Assembly (NCBI RefSeq): GCF_001676875.1
Contig: NZ_JYKA01000004.1
Location: forward strand, 310,001-374,000
DNA from: Chromobacterium subtsugae
Lineage (GTDB): Bacteria; Pseudomonadota; Gammaproteobacteria; Burkholderiales; Chromobacteriaceae
DNA length: 64,000 nucleotides
Reading direction: 5' to 3'
The position numbers and the translations under genes are program-made. The notes beneath the pieces were generated by a model. The model ran no database searches. It saw only the letters and a program-made list of their open reading frames with translations, and had not been told where the DNA came from. Positions 35,634-44,597 of the stretch are shown in pieces (position 1 is the stretch's first letter; each line of letters begins with the position of its first letter).

Positions 35634-37079
35634 TCAATTCCGCGCAGCCTTGCGCTCGTCCTTGGCCAGTTTTTCCACCTCGCGCAGCCGCGCCTCCAGC
35701 ATCGAGCGCAGGTAGAAGTCGTCGCCCTTGGCCTTGCTGGCCAGCTGGTACTGCTCCAGCGCCGACGAATAGCGCTGCTCGTAATAGAAAGCGTTGCCCA
35801 GCGCCTCGTGGTAGCGCAGCGGGTCGCGGTCGGCGTAGAGCTTGGCCTCGCGCCGGTACAGCGCCGGGTCGCCGCTGCGGTCGTTCAATTGCTGGCGCAG
35901 CAGCTTCTGCGCGCCGGCGCGGTCGCCGCTGTCCAGCGCCACGTCGATCTGCGCCAATTGCAGCGCCACGTTGCGCGGGAAGGCGGCCAGGCCGTCGCGG
36001 GCCGCCGCCGCCGCCGCGCTCCAGTCGCGGCCGTCGCGGGCGATCTCCACTTCCAGCCCGTGCAGCATCGGGTTGTCCAGCAGCTTGGCGCGCGCCTTGG
36101 CCAGCGCCTCCTCGGCGCCCTTGCGGTCGTGCTGCAGCAGCTTGGCGCGCGCCAGGCCGTACCAGCTGGCGCCTTCGTTCAGGTACAGGCCGCGCTGCAG
36201 CGTGCTGTTGTAGTAGAACAGCGCCTCTTCCGGCGTCATGGTCAGCGTGCGCAGCTTTTCGCGCACCAGCAGGTAGTCGATGCTGTCGGCGCGCATCCGC
36301 ACCGGGTAGTCGAGCGCGCGGTTCTGCGCCTCGCTGATCCGCTCCACCGTCACCGGGTGGGTGCGCAGGAAGGCGTAGGCCATGGTGTCGCTGTAGCGGC
36401 CCGCCTGCTCCAGCCGCTGGAAGAAGGTGGCCATGTAGCGCACGTCGTAGCCGGCGTTGCTCATGAACTGCATGCCGACGCGGTCGGCCTCGCGCTCGAA
36501 ATCGCGCGAGAACGCCAGCTGGCGCGAAATCGACAAGCCCATGCCGGCCGACACCGCGCCCATCGCGCCGTCGCCGCTGCCGGCTTTGGCCGCCAGCGCG
36601 GCGGCGATGATGGTGCCCAGCAGCAGCAGCGGGCTGGTGGCGCTGTTGGCCGCCTGCATCCGCGCGATGTGGCGCTGGGCGACGTGGGCGGTTTCGTGGC
36701 CCATCACCGCCGCCAGCTCGCCCTCGCTCTGGGTGGCCAGGATCAGGCCGATGTTGACGCCGATGTAGCCGCCGGGCATCGCGAAGGCGTTGATGCCGGT
36801 GTCGGCGACGCAAAAATAGGTGAAATGGATGCCGGGCAGCGTCACCGACGACGACAGCCTGCCGCCGATGTCGTTCAGGTAGGCGCTGATCTCGGCGTCG
36901 TCCAGCACGTCGCCGGCCTCGCGCATCGCGCGCAGCGCGTCGCGGCCGATGCGGGACTCGTCGGACAGGGACAGGGAGGCGTCGGAAATCTCGCCCAGGT
37001 CGGGCAGGTCGGCGCGGACGGTCAGCGGCTGCGCCAGCACCGAGGCCAGCAGCGCGCACAGCAGGCGGCGTTTCATCAT
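35634..37079 (-). CDS. BepA-like periplasmic M48 metalloprotease with TPR region
   Basis: A 481-residue exported zinc protease of the BepA (YfgC) type, which degrades or helps assemble outer-membrane proteins such as LptD. It has a signal peptide (about 1-23). The catalytic HETAH lies at about residue 127 (GHETAHVAQRH), and the third zinc ligand is in FEREADRVGMQF. Helical TPR-like repeats fill about 300-481 (WYGLARAKLL, FYYEQRYSSALEQYQLA). Length and order match BepA (487 in E. coli). It stands alone upstream of aceE. Confidence 0.9.
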   Translation of the reverse strand: MMKRRLLCALLASVLAQPLTVRADLPDLGEISDASLSLSDESRIGRDALRAMREAGDVLDDAEISAYLNDIGGRLSSSVTLPGIHFTYFCVADTGINAFAMPGGYIGVNIGLILATQSEGELAAVMGHETAHVAQRHIARMQAANSATSPLLLLGTIIAAALAAKAGSGDGAMGAVSAGMGLSISRQLAFSRDFEREADRVGMQFMSNAGYDVRYMATFFQRLEQAGRYSDTMAYAFLRTHPVTVERISEAQNRALDYPVRMRADSIDYLLVREKLRTLTMTPEEALFYYNSTLQRGLYLNEGASWYGLARAKLLQHDRKGAEEALAKARAKLLDNPMLHGLEVEIARDGRDWSAAAAAARDGLAAFPRNVALQLAQIDVALDSGDRAGAQKLLRQQLNDRSGDPALYRREAKLYADRDPLRYHEALGNAFYYEQRYSSALEQYQLASKAKGDDFYLRSMLEARLREVEKLAKDERKAARN

Positions 37080-37225
37080 GGGGCTTATGATAGCCGCGAA
37101 GCGATGAAAGTTGCATGCCCGCCAGCTTGATCAAAGCTAAACAATTGTTGCCCGTCCGCCGCGCTGTCATGACGGGCGGATTCCAGCTAGACTCGATCGC
37201 TGTCGAGGACTCCCGCACCCAAGCC

Positions 37226-38209
37226 ATGCCCATCCTTCCCGCCGCCCCGCCCCGGCTGACCGCCGGCGGCCGCGCCGACTTCGGCGTCTATCAGGGCACC
37301 GTGTCCGACCTCAGCTGGGACGGCCTGGCCATGAGCCGCTGGCAGCGGCTGGGCCGCCGGCTGCGCCACAAACGCTGGCAGTACGCCGCCATCGCCGGCG
37401 AGCGCTTCTTCATCGCGATGGCGGTAGTGGACGTGGGCTGGAGCGGCACCGCCTTCGCCTACCTGTTCGACCGCCGCAGCGGCCGGGTGGTGGCCGCTGC
37501 CAGCGCCGACGCGCTGCCCGGCGCCGGCCCCCGCGTCGCCGATCGGGCCTTTGGTGACGCCCGCTTCCGCGCGCCCGGCAAGCGCTTCGAATTCACCCGC
37601 GACGGTGACGCGCTGCGGCTGCGGCTGGACAGCCGGGCGCTGCAGCTGGACGCGACGATCGCGCTGGCCGGCATGCCGCCGGTGCTGGCGGTGATCGCGC
37701 CAGCCAACTACATGGCCCACAGCACCCACAAAAGCGGCGGCCTGGCGGTGAGCGGCGAGGCGCGCTGCGCGGCCGGCCGCTATTCGCTGGACGGCGCAAC
37801 CGCCTCGCTCGACTACTCCAACGGCCTCTTGGCGCGCGAAACCGGCTGGCGCTGGGCCAGCGCCCACTCGCGGCGCTTCGGCTTCAACCTGCAGCAAGGC
37901 TATATGGGCGACGCGGAAAACGCGGTGTGGCTGGACGGCCGGCTGTTCCGCGTCGGCGCCGCCGCCTTCGACTACCAGCCCGGCGATCCGCTGGCGCCGT
38001 GGCGCGTCGCCACCGCCGACGGCCTGCTCGACCTGGTCTTCACGCCGGAAGGCGCGCGGCGCGAGGACAAGAACCTGATCATCGCCGCCAGCCGCTACGT
38101 GCAGCCGATAGGCCGCTTCGACGGCGCGCTGACCGACCCGGACAGCGGCGAGCGCCACGCGGTGCGCGATCTCGTCGGCGTCACCGAGGACCATCTGTCG
38201 CGCTGGTAG
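37226..38209 (+). CDS. DUF2804 family protein
   Basis: A 327-residue protein from ATG 37226 (in-frame Met codons further upstream overlap the divergent promoter region and are less likely). It matches the DUF2804 pattern, an all-beta protein whose sequence includes RHKRWQYAAIAGERFFIAMAV, YANYMAH-type PANYMAHSTHK and a C-terminal GVTEDH stretch. The function is unknown; the lipocalin-like character suggests binding of a hydrophobic ligand, which is inference. It is followed 27 bp later by a membrane protein gene on the same strand. Confidence 0.82.
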   Translation: MPILPAAPPRLTAGGRADFGVYQGTVSDLSWDGLAMSRWQRLGRRLRHKRWQYAAIAGERFFIAMAVVDVGWSGTAFAYLFDRRSGRVVAAASADALPGAGPRVADRAFGDARFRAPGKRFEFTRDGDALRLRLDSRALQLDATIALAGMPPVLAVIAPANYMAHSTHKSGGLAVSGEARCAAGRYSLDGATASLDYSNGLLARETGWRWASAHSRRFGFNLQQGYMGDAENAVWLDGRLFRVGAAAFDYQPGDPLAPWRVATADGLLDLVFTPEGARREDKNLIIAASRYVQPIGRFDGALTDPDSGERHAVRDLVGVTEDHLSRW

Positions 38210-38236
38210 ACTCTTTTAAAGAAAGCAAAGCTTGCG

Positions 38237-38995
38237 ATGCTGTTGTTGTTGAAACTGCTGCTGGTGCCGGCGCTGATCGGCTTGATCAGCCTGGCTGCGA
38301 AAAGATGGGGGCCGGGCGTGGCCGGCGCGCTGGCCGGCTTTCCGGTGATCACCGGCTCCATCCTGTTCATCCTGAGCCTGGAACAAGACGCCGCCTTCGT
38401 GCGCGAGGCGTCGCTGGCCGCCGCGCTGGGCACCAGCGCCAACCTGGTGTTCGGCATCGCCTACAGCTGGACCGCGCGCCAGGCGCGCTGGCCGGCGTGC
38501 CTGGCGGCGGGCCTGCTGGCCTACGCGCTGGCGGTGGCGCTGGGACACTGGGCACAGCCGTCCGGCTGGCAAAGCGCCGTTTTCGGCGTTCTTTTCCTGC
38601 CGGTGGCGGGCAAGCTGTTTCCCATGCCGCCGCAGACGCCGGATTCGCCGCCGCGCAGCGCCGGCATGGCGCCGCGGATGCTGGCCGGCGCCGCGCTGGT
38701 GCTGGCCATCACCAGCCTGTCGGCACGGTTGGGCCCCAGCCTCAGCGGCCTGCTAGCGGTATTCCCGGTGCTGGGCTCGGTGCTGGCGGTGTTCAGCCAC
38801 CTCAGCGCCGGCCCGGCGACGACGATACGGCTGCTACGCGGCATGGTGCGCGGCTTCTACGCCTTCGTCGCCTTTTGCGTCGCGCTGGCCGCTGCGCTGA
38901 GCGCCTGGCCCGCGTCCGCCGCCTTCGGCGCCGCGCTGGGCTTGGCCATCGCGGTGCAAATCCTGATGATGTGGCTGGGACGCCGGCATCATTGA
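38237..38995 (+). CDS. Integral membrane protein with internal duplication
   Basis: A 252-residue protein with about seven to eight membrane helices and no recognised family. The two halves share a motif: GPGVAGALAGFPVITGSILF near residue 27 and GPSLSGLLAVFPVLGSVLAV near residue 165, each in a loop or half-helix after a helix ending in a basic residue. This inverted or parallel duplication is typical of small transporters. It is co-oriented with the DUF2804 gene and ends before a strong bidirectional terminator. Confidence 0.75.
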   Translation: MLLLLKLLLVPALIGLISLAAKRWGPGVAGALAGFPVITGSILFILSLEQDAAFVREASLAAALGTSANLVFGIAYSWTARQARWPACLAAGLLAYALAVALGHWAQPSGWQSAVFGVLFLPVAGKLFPMPPQTPDSPPRSAGMAPRMLAGAALVLAITSLSARLGPSLSGLLAVFPVLGSVLAVFSHLSAGPATTIRLLRGMVRGFYAFVAFCVALAAALSAWPASAAFGAALGLAIAVQILMMWLGRRHH

Positions 38996-39002
38996 GATGG
39001 CA

Positions 39003-39035
39003 AAACGCCCCGCGGCCAAAGCCTGCGGGGCGTTG
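39003..39035. terminator. Bidirectional terminator
   Basis: AACGCCCCGC (39004-39013) pairs with GCGGGGCGTT (39025-39034) around an 11-nt loop between two convergent genes. T and A residues on the edges are few, but position and stem strength support shared termination. Confidence 0.65.
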
Positions 39036-39054
39036 CGAAAGCCGCGGGCGGGAC

Positions 39055-39615
39055 TCAGCGCGCGCCGATGGGCAGCACGGTTCGGCCGTACTGCTCGTTC
39101 AGCACCGTGGCCATCGCCAGGTAGATGGCGCTGGCGCCGCAGATAATGCCTTCGAAACCGGCGATCATGCCGATGACGGCGCTGCCGGTGAAATCGCGCG
39201 CCGCCAGCAGGAAGAACAGCACGGTCAGCGAGGCGAACACGAACTGCTTCGCGCGCGGATAGTTGACAGTGCCCAGCAGCATGAACAGCGTGAACACGCC
39301 CCACATCAGCAGATACCAGCCCATGTAGCCGACCGGCGTGGCGTCGGCCAGGCCGGTCTTGGGCAAGACGATCAGCAGCACCAGGCTCAGCCAGAACAGG
39401 CCGTAGGACAAAAAGGCGGTGACGCCGAAGGTGTTGCCGCGGCGGAATTCCATGATGCCGGCGACGATCTGCGCCAGGCCGCCGTAGCACAGGCCCATCG
39501 CCAGGATCATCGAGCTGATCGGGAAGAAGCCGGCGTTGTGGATATTGAGAAGTACAGTGGTCATGCCGAAGCCCATCAGGCCCAGCGGGGCCGGGTTGGC
39601 CAATTTTTCGTTCAC
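39055..39615 (-). CDS. satP: Acetate/succinate transporter SatP (YaaH family)
   Basis: A 186-residue six-helix transporter of the GPR1/FUN34/YaaH family that moves acetate and succinate with protons. The family signature [14 protein letters not shown] is at residues about 7-20, right after a GTG start at 39615. That start is supported by GGAG ten bases upstream and by alignment of the N-terminus with E. coli SatP. Its presence fits a cell that handles acetate from or for the pyruvate dehydrogenase reaction. Monocistronic. Confidence 0.93.
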   Translation of the reverse strand: MNEKLANPAPLGLMGFGMTTVLLNIHNAGFFPISSMILAMGLCYGGLAQIVAGIMEFRRGNTFGVTAFLSYGLFWLSLVLLIVLPKTGLADATPVGYMGWYLLMWGVFTLFMLLGTVNYPRAKQFVFASLTVLFFLLAARDFTGSAVIGMIAGFEGIICGASAIYLAMATVLNEQYGRTVLPIGAR

Positions 39616-39916
39616 GGAGCGCTCCAAAATAAGCAAGCAGTAATATTCAAGGAGGCGCGATTCTAGGCAAGCCGACGCGGCGCGGCAAGGAGATTCGTCA
39701 AACTCTGTATAATTAGAATAAGGACTTACCCCGCTTGCAATCGCCGGCATCGCCTCCATCTCCAGCGATTCGTCGGCCGCGAATTTTTGTCCGATTCCGC
39801 CGACTGGTGGTAGCATGCCGCCCGGAATAGAGTAAAACTTCCAGAGCGAATTCACCTGTGCGCCCGCTGGACGCACAGGTGAATCCGTCCCGATATCCGC
39901 ACAGGAAACCGCACCC
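39616..39916. other. Divergent promoter region of satP and carbonic anhydrase
   Basis: A 301-bp intergenic region. A consensus-like TATAAT lies at 39708-39713 in the plus direction, but no good -35 element is visible and the gene it would serve begins 200 bp later. There is no gene that I can support in this stretch. Confidence 0.3.
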
Positions 39917-40498
39917 ATGGACCGACTGCATACCCTGCTCGAACACAATCGCGCCTTCGTGGAAAACCGCGAATACGAGCAATACAAAACCGACAAGTTT
40001 CCCGGCAAGGGCCTGGCCATCCTGGCCTGCATGGACGCCCGCCTGGTGGAGCTGCTGCCCAAGGCGATGGGCCTGAAGAACGGCGACGCCAAGCTGATCA
40101 AGAACGCCGGCGCGCTGATCACCCACCAGTGGGGTTCGGTGATGCGCAGCCTGATCGTCGCCGTCTACGAGCTGCGCGCCGAGGAAATCTGCGTGGTGGC
40201 CCACCACGACTGCGGCATGCGCGCGATCGACCCGCACAAGATCCTCACCCATGCCCAGGAGCGCGGCGTCAGCGAAGACACCATCGCCACGCTGCGCGGC
40301 GCCGGCATCGACCTGGACAACTGGCTGAAAGGCTTCGACAACGTCGCCGACAGCGTGCGCCACTCGGTGAACACCATCCGCAACCACCCGCTGATGCCGA
40401 AAGACATCCCGGTGCACGGCATGGTGATCCACCCGTCCACCGGCCGCCTGGAAGTCGTGGTCAGCGGCTACGGCGAAGAGGGCGCGCCGGCCGCATGA
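39917..40498 (+). CDS. Beta-class carbonic anhydrase-like protein
   Basis: A 193-residue zinc enzyme that interconverts CO2 and bicarbonate. Zinc ligands are in CMDARL (Cys with the Asp/Arg dyad) and HHDCGM (His and Cys), the two motifs of beta carbonic anhydrases. Its short length places it with the compact YtiB-like subgroup. The stop overlaps the nadD start as ATGA, so the two are translated together, an unusual pairing that may be only organisational. Confidence 0.9.
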   Translation: MDRLHTLLEHNRAFVENREYEQYKTDKFPGKGLAILACMDARLVELLPKAMGLKNGDAKLIKNAGALITHQWGSVMRSLIVAVYELRAEEICVVAHHDCGMRAIDPHKILTHAQERGVSEDTIATLRGAGIDLDNWLKGFDNVADSVRHSVNTIRNHPLMPKDIPVHGMVIHPSTGRLEVVVSGYGEEGAPAA

Positions 40499-41133
40499 GC
40501 CCGCGCATCGGGGTGTTCGGCGGCACCTTCGACCCCATCCACCAGGCCCACCTCCGGATGGCTGCCGCCTTCGCCGACGAACTGGCGCTGGAGCGGGTGC
40601 TGCTGATTCCCGCCGGCCAACCCTACCACCGCGCGCGCGGCGCGCGCGCCAGCCCCGAGCAAAGGCTGGAAATGGTGCGCCTGGCCATCGCCGGCGACCC
40701 CAGGCTGCAGGCGGACGACCGCGAAATCCGCCGCGGCCGCCCGGCCTATACCGTGGAGACGCTGCGCGAATTGCGCGGCGAGCTGGGCCAGGACGCCGAG
40801 CTGTGGTTCCTGATGGGCGGCGACTCGCTGGCCACGCTCGACAGCTGGAAGGACTGGACCCAGTTGTTCCAGCTGGCCAACCTGGCCGTCGCCATGCGCC
40901 CCGGCTTCGACTGGCAGACGCTGCCGGCCGAGGTGCGGCGCGAGTGGCAGGCCCGCCAAGTCCATGATTTTTCAAATCGAACGGCTTCCGGTACAATCCG
41001 CTCCCTGGCTCTGCCGCCGCTCGATCTGTCCGCCACCCGCCTGAGGGCCCGGCTGGCCTCCGGGCAAACGGCCGAGGGCCTGATCGACCCGGCCGTGCTG
41101 GCCTACATCCGCCAGCAGCGGCTATACCAATGA
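40495..41133 (+). CDS. nadD: Nicotinate-nucleotide adenylyltransferase
   Basis: A 212-residue enzyme that joins nicotinate mononucleotide and ATP to give deamido-NAD in NAD synthesis. It has the nucleotide-binding GVFGGTFDPIHQAHL at its start and the C-terminal DLSATRLR version of the ISSTxIR motif. The start codon overlaps the stop of the carbonic anhydrase gene by four bases. It is followed by rsfS, the common order in proteobacteria. Confidence 0.96.
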   Translation: MSPRIGVFGGTFDPIHQAHLRMAAAFADELALERVLLIPAGQPYHRARGARASPEQRLEMVRLAIAGDPRLQADDREIRRGRPAYTVETLRELRGELGQDAELWFLMGGDSLATLDSWKDWTQLFQLANLAVAMRPGFDWQTLPAEVRREWQARQVHDFSNRTASGTIRSLALPPLDLSATRLRARLASGQTAEGLIDPAVLAYIRQQRLYQ

Positions 41134-41221
41134 ACGGGCGGCGGACAAGCCGCCCTCGCTCTTTTGTGGTACCTCTTGCCGGCTCCTGCGCCTGCTACGT
41201 ACCGGCACAGGAAAAGGAATC

Positions 41222-41590
41222 ATGGAAATTCAAGCAATCAGCAAACTGGCCGTCGAGGCCCTGGAAGACATCAAGGGCAAGGACATCATCGAGCTGGACA
41301 CCAGCAAGCTCACCTCGCTGTTCCAGCGCATGATCGTCGCCACCGGCGACTCCAACCGCCAGGTGAAGGCTCTGGCCAACAATGTTCAGGTCACCCTGAA
41401 GGAAGCCGGCGTGGACATCGTCGGCAGCGAAGGCCACGAGAGCGGCGAGTGGGTGCTGGTGGACGCCGGCGACGTGGTGATCCACGTGATGCTGCCGGCC
41501 GTGCGCGACTACTACGACATCGAGGCGCTGTGGGGCGGCCAGAAGCCCAGCTTCGCCGCCGGCGCCGCCAAGCCGTGGTCGGCGGTCTGA
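41222..41590 (+). CDS. rsfS: Ribosomal silencing factor RsfS
   Basis: A 122-residue protein that binds ribosomal protein uL14 and blocks subunit joining when nutrients are scarce. Family stretches include DIKGKDIIELD, the MIVATGDSNRQVKALA segment and the GEWVLVDAGDVVIHVM strand. An AAAAGGAA ribosome-binding sequence precedes ATG 41222. It lies 88 bp after nadD and before a strong terminator. Confidence 0.96.
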   Translation: MEIQAISKLAVEALEDIKGKDIIELDTSKLTSLFQRMIVATGDSNRQVKALANNVQVTLKEAGVDIVGSEGHESGEWVLVDAGDVVIHVMLPAVRDYYDIEALWGGQKPSFAAGAAKPWSAV

Positions 41591-41603
41591 CACGCTGACC
41601 CGA

Positions 41604-41635
41604 CAAGGGCGGGCATCAGGCCCGCCCTTTGTTTT
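41604..41635 (+). terminator. Intrinsic terminator after rsfS
   Basis: A 10-bp stem (AAGGGCGGGC, 41605-41614, with 41620-41629) and 5-nt loop are followed by TTGTTTTT. It implies that rlmH, 25 bp on, is expressed by readthrough or from its own promoter. Confidence 0.8.
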
Positions 41636-41659
41636 TCCATCCGCACAAGCCCCTTCCCG

Positions 41660-42130
41660 ATGAAAATCACCATACTCGCCGTCGGCACCAAGATGCCGCG
41701 CTGGGTGGACGAAGCCTATTCCGACTACGCCAAGCGCTTCGGCCGCGACATCACGCTGGAACTGAAAGAGATCAAGCCGGAAAAACGCGGCGGCGGCGTC
41801 ACCGCCGAAAAGGGCATCGCCGCCGAGCACGAACGGCTGATCGCCGCCATCCCGCCGCGCGCGCGGCTGGTGGTGATGGACGAGCGCGGCAAGAACTGGA
41901 CCTCGGTCAAGCTGGCCGAAGGCCTGAAAGAATGGATGGCCGGCGGCGACGACGTGGTCTTCATCATCGGCGGCGCCGACGGCCTGTCGGCTGAGCTGAA
42001 GCAGCGCGCCGACGTGCTGCTGCAGTTGTCGGCGATGACGCTGCCGCACGGCATGGTGCGGGTGATGCTGGCCGAGCAGATCTACCGCGCCTACTCGATA
42101 CTCAACAACCACCCCTACCACCGCGAATGA
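41660..42130 (+). CDS. rlmH: 23S rRNA pseudouridine-1915 N3-methyltransferase
   Basis: A 156-residue SPOUT-fold methyltransferase that modifies pseudouridine 1915 in helix 69 of 23S rRNA. The S-adenosylmethionine knot contains VVFIIGGADGLS and the C-terminal part LPHGMVRVMLAEQIYRAYSI, as in all RlmH proteins, and the C-terminus ends in the conserved NHPYHRE. Length is as expected. Confidence 0.97.
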   Translation: MKITILAVGTKMPRWVDEAYSDYAKRFGRDITLELKEIKPEKRGGGVTAEKGIAAEHERLIAAIPPRARLVVMDERGKNWTSVKLAEGLKEWMAGGDDVVFIIGGADGLSAELKQRADVLLQLSAMTLPHGMVRVMLAEQIYRAYSILNNHPYHRE

Positions 42131-42133
42131 CAA

Positions 42134-42153
42134 AGCCGCGCCCAAGCGCGGCT
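42134..42153. terminator. Hairpin between convergent rlmH and membrane protein gene
   Basis: AGCCGCGC pairs with GCGCGGCT around CCAA, just after the rlmH stop. There is no long T-tract on either strand, so termination strength is uncertain. Confidence 0.4.
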
Positions 42154-42178
42154 GGATTGCGCGCCGCTTCGCCGCGCG

Positions 42179-42577
42179 CTACTGCGGATGCTTGCGCAGC
42201 CCGGCGCTCAAGCGGCGCCTGCTGTACGGCCACAGCAAGCTGACGCCCGCCAGCACCGCCAGACCGTTGGCGGCGACGCCGGCCACGTGCAGATAGCTCC
42301 AATGGCTGAGCAAACCGCCCTGCAGATGGTTGATCCCCAGCAGCAGCGACAACCCGCACAGCAGCGCCATCAAGCGGTGCGCGGACTGCGGCTCCTCATG
42401 CAGCCTGCACAGCAGATAAGTCGCCAGCACCAGATCGAAGATAGCGATCTCGCACTGCCAGCCGCTGGATAGGCCCCAGGCCGTGCCGGCCGCCATGAAC
42501 TGCGGCGCCAGCAAGTGGCCGATCGCGCTGGCGATGGCGGCAAACGCCCAAATCCTGACATACCAAGTGCTCATCAT
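42179..42577 (-). CDS. Small four-helix membrane protein
   Basis: A 132-residue integral membrane protein with about four hydrophobic helices (starting MMSTWYVRIWAFAAIASAIG). The start at 42577 follows an AAGGGGG ribosome-binding sequence; the adjacent ATG at 42574 is equivalent. The C-terminus is basic (YSRRRLSAGLRKHPQ). I do not recognise the family with certainty. Confidence 0.7.
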   Translation of the reverse strand: MMSTWYVRIWAFAAIASAIGHLLAPQFMAAGTAWGLSSGWQCEIAIFDLVLATYLLCRLHEEPQSAHRLMALLCGLSLLLGINHLQGGLLSHWSYLHVAGVAANGLAVLAGVSLLWPYSRRRLSAGLRKHPQ

Positions 42578-42759
42578 GCCCCCTTTTTTCGCTATTGAAC
42601 GTGTATCGATACGCTGCGCCGGCACGCCGGCGCCCATTTTTAGCACGCGAACCGCATCGTCTTTCCGCCTGGGCTCCGCCGCTGGGCGGAGCTGACAGGC
42701 GCGCGCATCTTTTATCCACAACAAACCACGAAATCCGGTTTTATCCACAAGCTCCCGGT

Positions 42760-44037
42760 TCAAGCCGCCCGCCAGACGCGCGAGGGTCGGTTGATCAACA
42801 GGACCAGTCCCGCGGCCAACAGGCATAGCCCCCCCGAAATCATCGTCGCCGCCGTATAGCTGCCCAGGCTGTTGCGCAGCATGCCGGCGCCCAGCGCCGC
42901 GAACGCCGCGCCCAGCTGGTGGCCGGCGACGATCCAGCCGAACACCACCGGCGCCTCCTGGCTGCCGAAACTGCCGGCGGTCAGCTTCACCGTCGGCGGC
43001 ACCGTGGCCACCCAATCCAGGCCGTAGAACATCGCGAACAGCGGCAGGCCGAGGAAATACTCCAGCCCGAAAGCGTAAGGCAGGTATATCAGCGCCAAAC
43101 CGCGCAGGCCGTAATAGCAAAATAGCAGGATTTGCGGCGCAAAGCGGTCGGATAGCCAGCCCGACAGCGTGGTGCCCAAGAGATCGAACATGCCCATCGC
43201 CGCCAGCAGGCTGGCGCCGCGCACCGGCGTCAACCCGTAATCGCCGCACATCGCGATGAAATGGGTGCCGATATAGCCGTTGGTGCTGGCGCCGCAGACG
43301 AAGAAAGTGGCGAACAACAGCCAGAAATCGCGCGAACGGGCGGCGCGGGCCAGCGCGTCGAAGGCGATGCGGATCGGGTTGTGGCCAAGGACCGGCGGCG
43401 GCGGCGCGTCGTCCGCTTCGCCCAGCGCGCGCAAGCCTATGCTGGACGGCCGCTCCGGCAACAGCAGCGCCACCAGCGGCATCGCGCAGGCGGCGGCGAT
43501 GGCCAGCAGCCAGACCGTGCTGCGCCAGCCATGCCATTCGGTGAGGTAGGCCATCAACGGCAGGAAGGCCAGCTGGCCGGTGGCGGAGCTGGCGGTGAGG
43601 ATGCCCATCGCCAGCCCGCGGTGGCGCACGAACCAGCGGCTGACCACCGACGCGCCCAGCGTCATCGCGGTGGCGCCGGTGGCGCAGCCCACCATCAGCC
43701 CCCACAGCAACTGCAGCTGCCAGTTGCTGCGCATCAGGCTGGACAAGCCCACGCAAACCGCCAGCAAGGCCAGCGCCGCCAGCACCGTGCGCCGCAGGCC
43801 GAAGCGCAGCATCGCCGCCGCGGCGAACGGCCCCATCAGGCCGAACAGCGCCAGGTTGATCGCCAGCGCGGTGGAAATCGCGGAGCGGCTCCAGCCGAAC
43901 TCATGCTCCAGCGGCACCATCATCACGCCCGGAGCGGAACGGATGGCGGCGGTGACCAGCATCACCAGGAAGGTGACGGCGACGGCGATCCAGGCATAGT
44001 GGAAACGCCCCCGGCTCCAGCCGCTCAGAAGGGTCAT
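42760..44037 (-). CDS. MFS transporter, oxalate/monocarboxylate-like
   Basis: A 425-residue major-facilitator permease with twelve predicted helices. It has an EFGWSRSAISTALAINL stretch near residue 46, a feature of the monocarboxylate/oxalate-type subgroup, and the loop GWLSDRFAPQ between helices 8 and 9. The central loop is proline-rich (DDAPPPPVLGHN). The substrate is probably an organic anion, but this is family-level inference. The gene is isolated between the small membrane protein and the GNAT gene, all on the minus strand. Confidence 0.87.
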   Translation of the reverse strand: MTLLSGWSRGRFHYAWIAVAVTFLVMLVTAAIRSAPGVMMVPLEHEFGWSRSAISTALAINLALFGLMGPFAAAAMLRFGLRRTVLAALALLAVCVGLSSLMRSNWQLQLLWGLMVGCATGATAMTLGASVVSRWFVRHRGLAMGILTASSATGQLAFLPLMAYLTEWHGWRSTVWLLAIAAACAMPLVALLLPERPSSIGLRALGEADDAPPPPVLGHNPIRIAFDALARAARSRDFWLLFATFFVCGASTNGYIGTHFIAMCGDYGLTPVRGASLLAAMGMFDLLGTTLSGWLSDRFAPQILLFCYYGLRGLALIYLPYAFGLEYFLGLPLFAMFYGLDWVATVPPTVKLTAGSFGSQEAPVVFGWIVAGHQLGAAFAALGAGMLRNSLGSYTAATMISGGLCLLAAGLVLLINRPSRVWRAA

Positions 44038-44141
44038 GCGCCACCTCGTCGCTTACGAAAACGCTTTTCTCAGACTAGCAACAAATCCCGCCGGCGTCGG
44101 CTGCCGCCCCGCTTATCCACAGCGATGGCTGACTTTTCAAG

Positions 44142-44597
44142 TTACCCACAGCCCGTCGGCGCGCGCCATGCCATCGCGCTGAGCCGCGGCCGCACCTTGA
44201 ATCCCAGCCGCTCGAAAAACGGCTCGCGGCCGGCCAGCGCCTCGCAATAGACCACCTCCGCGCCGCAGCGGAGCATGAATGCCCGCGCCAATGCCGTGCC
44301 CAGCCCCAAGCCGATGCAATCACGATGAACGACAATCTCGGCCAGCCAGCCCGCTTGCCAACCATCGCTGAAACCCCGCGCAAACCCCAGCACTCGCCCG
44401 TTGTCCAACGCGCATACGCCGAAACAGGCGCGGAACGCCCGCTCCATCGCCTGCAGATCGAAAGCTTTCTCCTCTCCCCAACCTTGGCTGGCATATAACT
44501 CCGCCACCGCTGGCAAGCAATGCGCTGGCAAATCCGCCAGCTTTATCCACTGGCAGGTCTCCTCAATGGACGCTCTGGGCTCGATCTGGTCAGCCAT
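44142..44597 (-). CDS. GNAT-family N-acetyltransferase
   Basis: A 151-residue acetyltransferase with the acetyl-CoA-binding motif A near residues 90-110 (WLAEIVVHRDCIGLGLGTAL, a V-x-x-x-x-x-G-x-G-x-G variant) and the C-terminal F-F-E-R-L-G-F turn. Its start overlaps the end of the lysR gene by eight bases, so the two are co-transcribed. The substrate is unknown. Confidence 0.85.
   Translation of the reverse strand: MADQIEPRASIEETCQWIKLADLPAHCLPAVAELYASQGWGEEKAFDLQAMERAFRACFGVCALDNGRVLGFARGFSDGWQAGWLAEIVVHRDCIGLGLGTALARAFMLRCGAEVVYCEALAGREPFFERLGFKVRPRLSAMAWRAPTGCG

Noticed and set aside
39708-39713. TATAAT as the carbonic anhydrase promoter
   Set aside because: No suitable -35 element was found and it lies 200 bp from the gene, so it is noted only within the intergenic entry.
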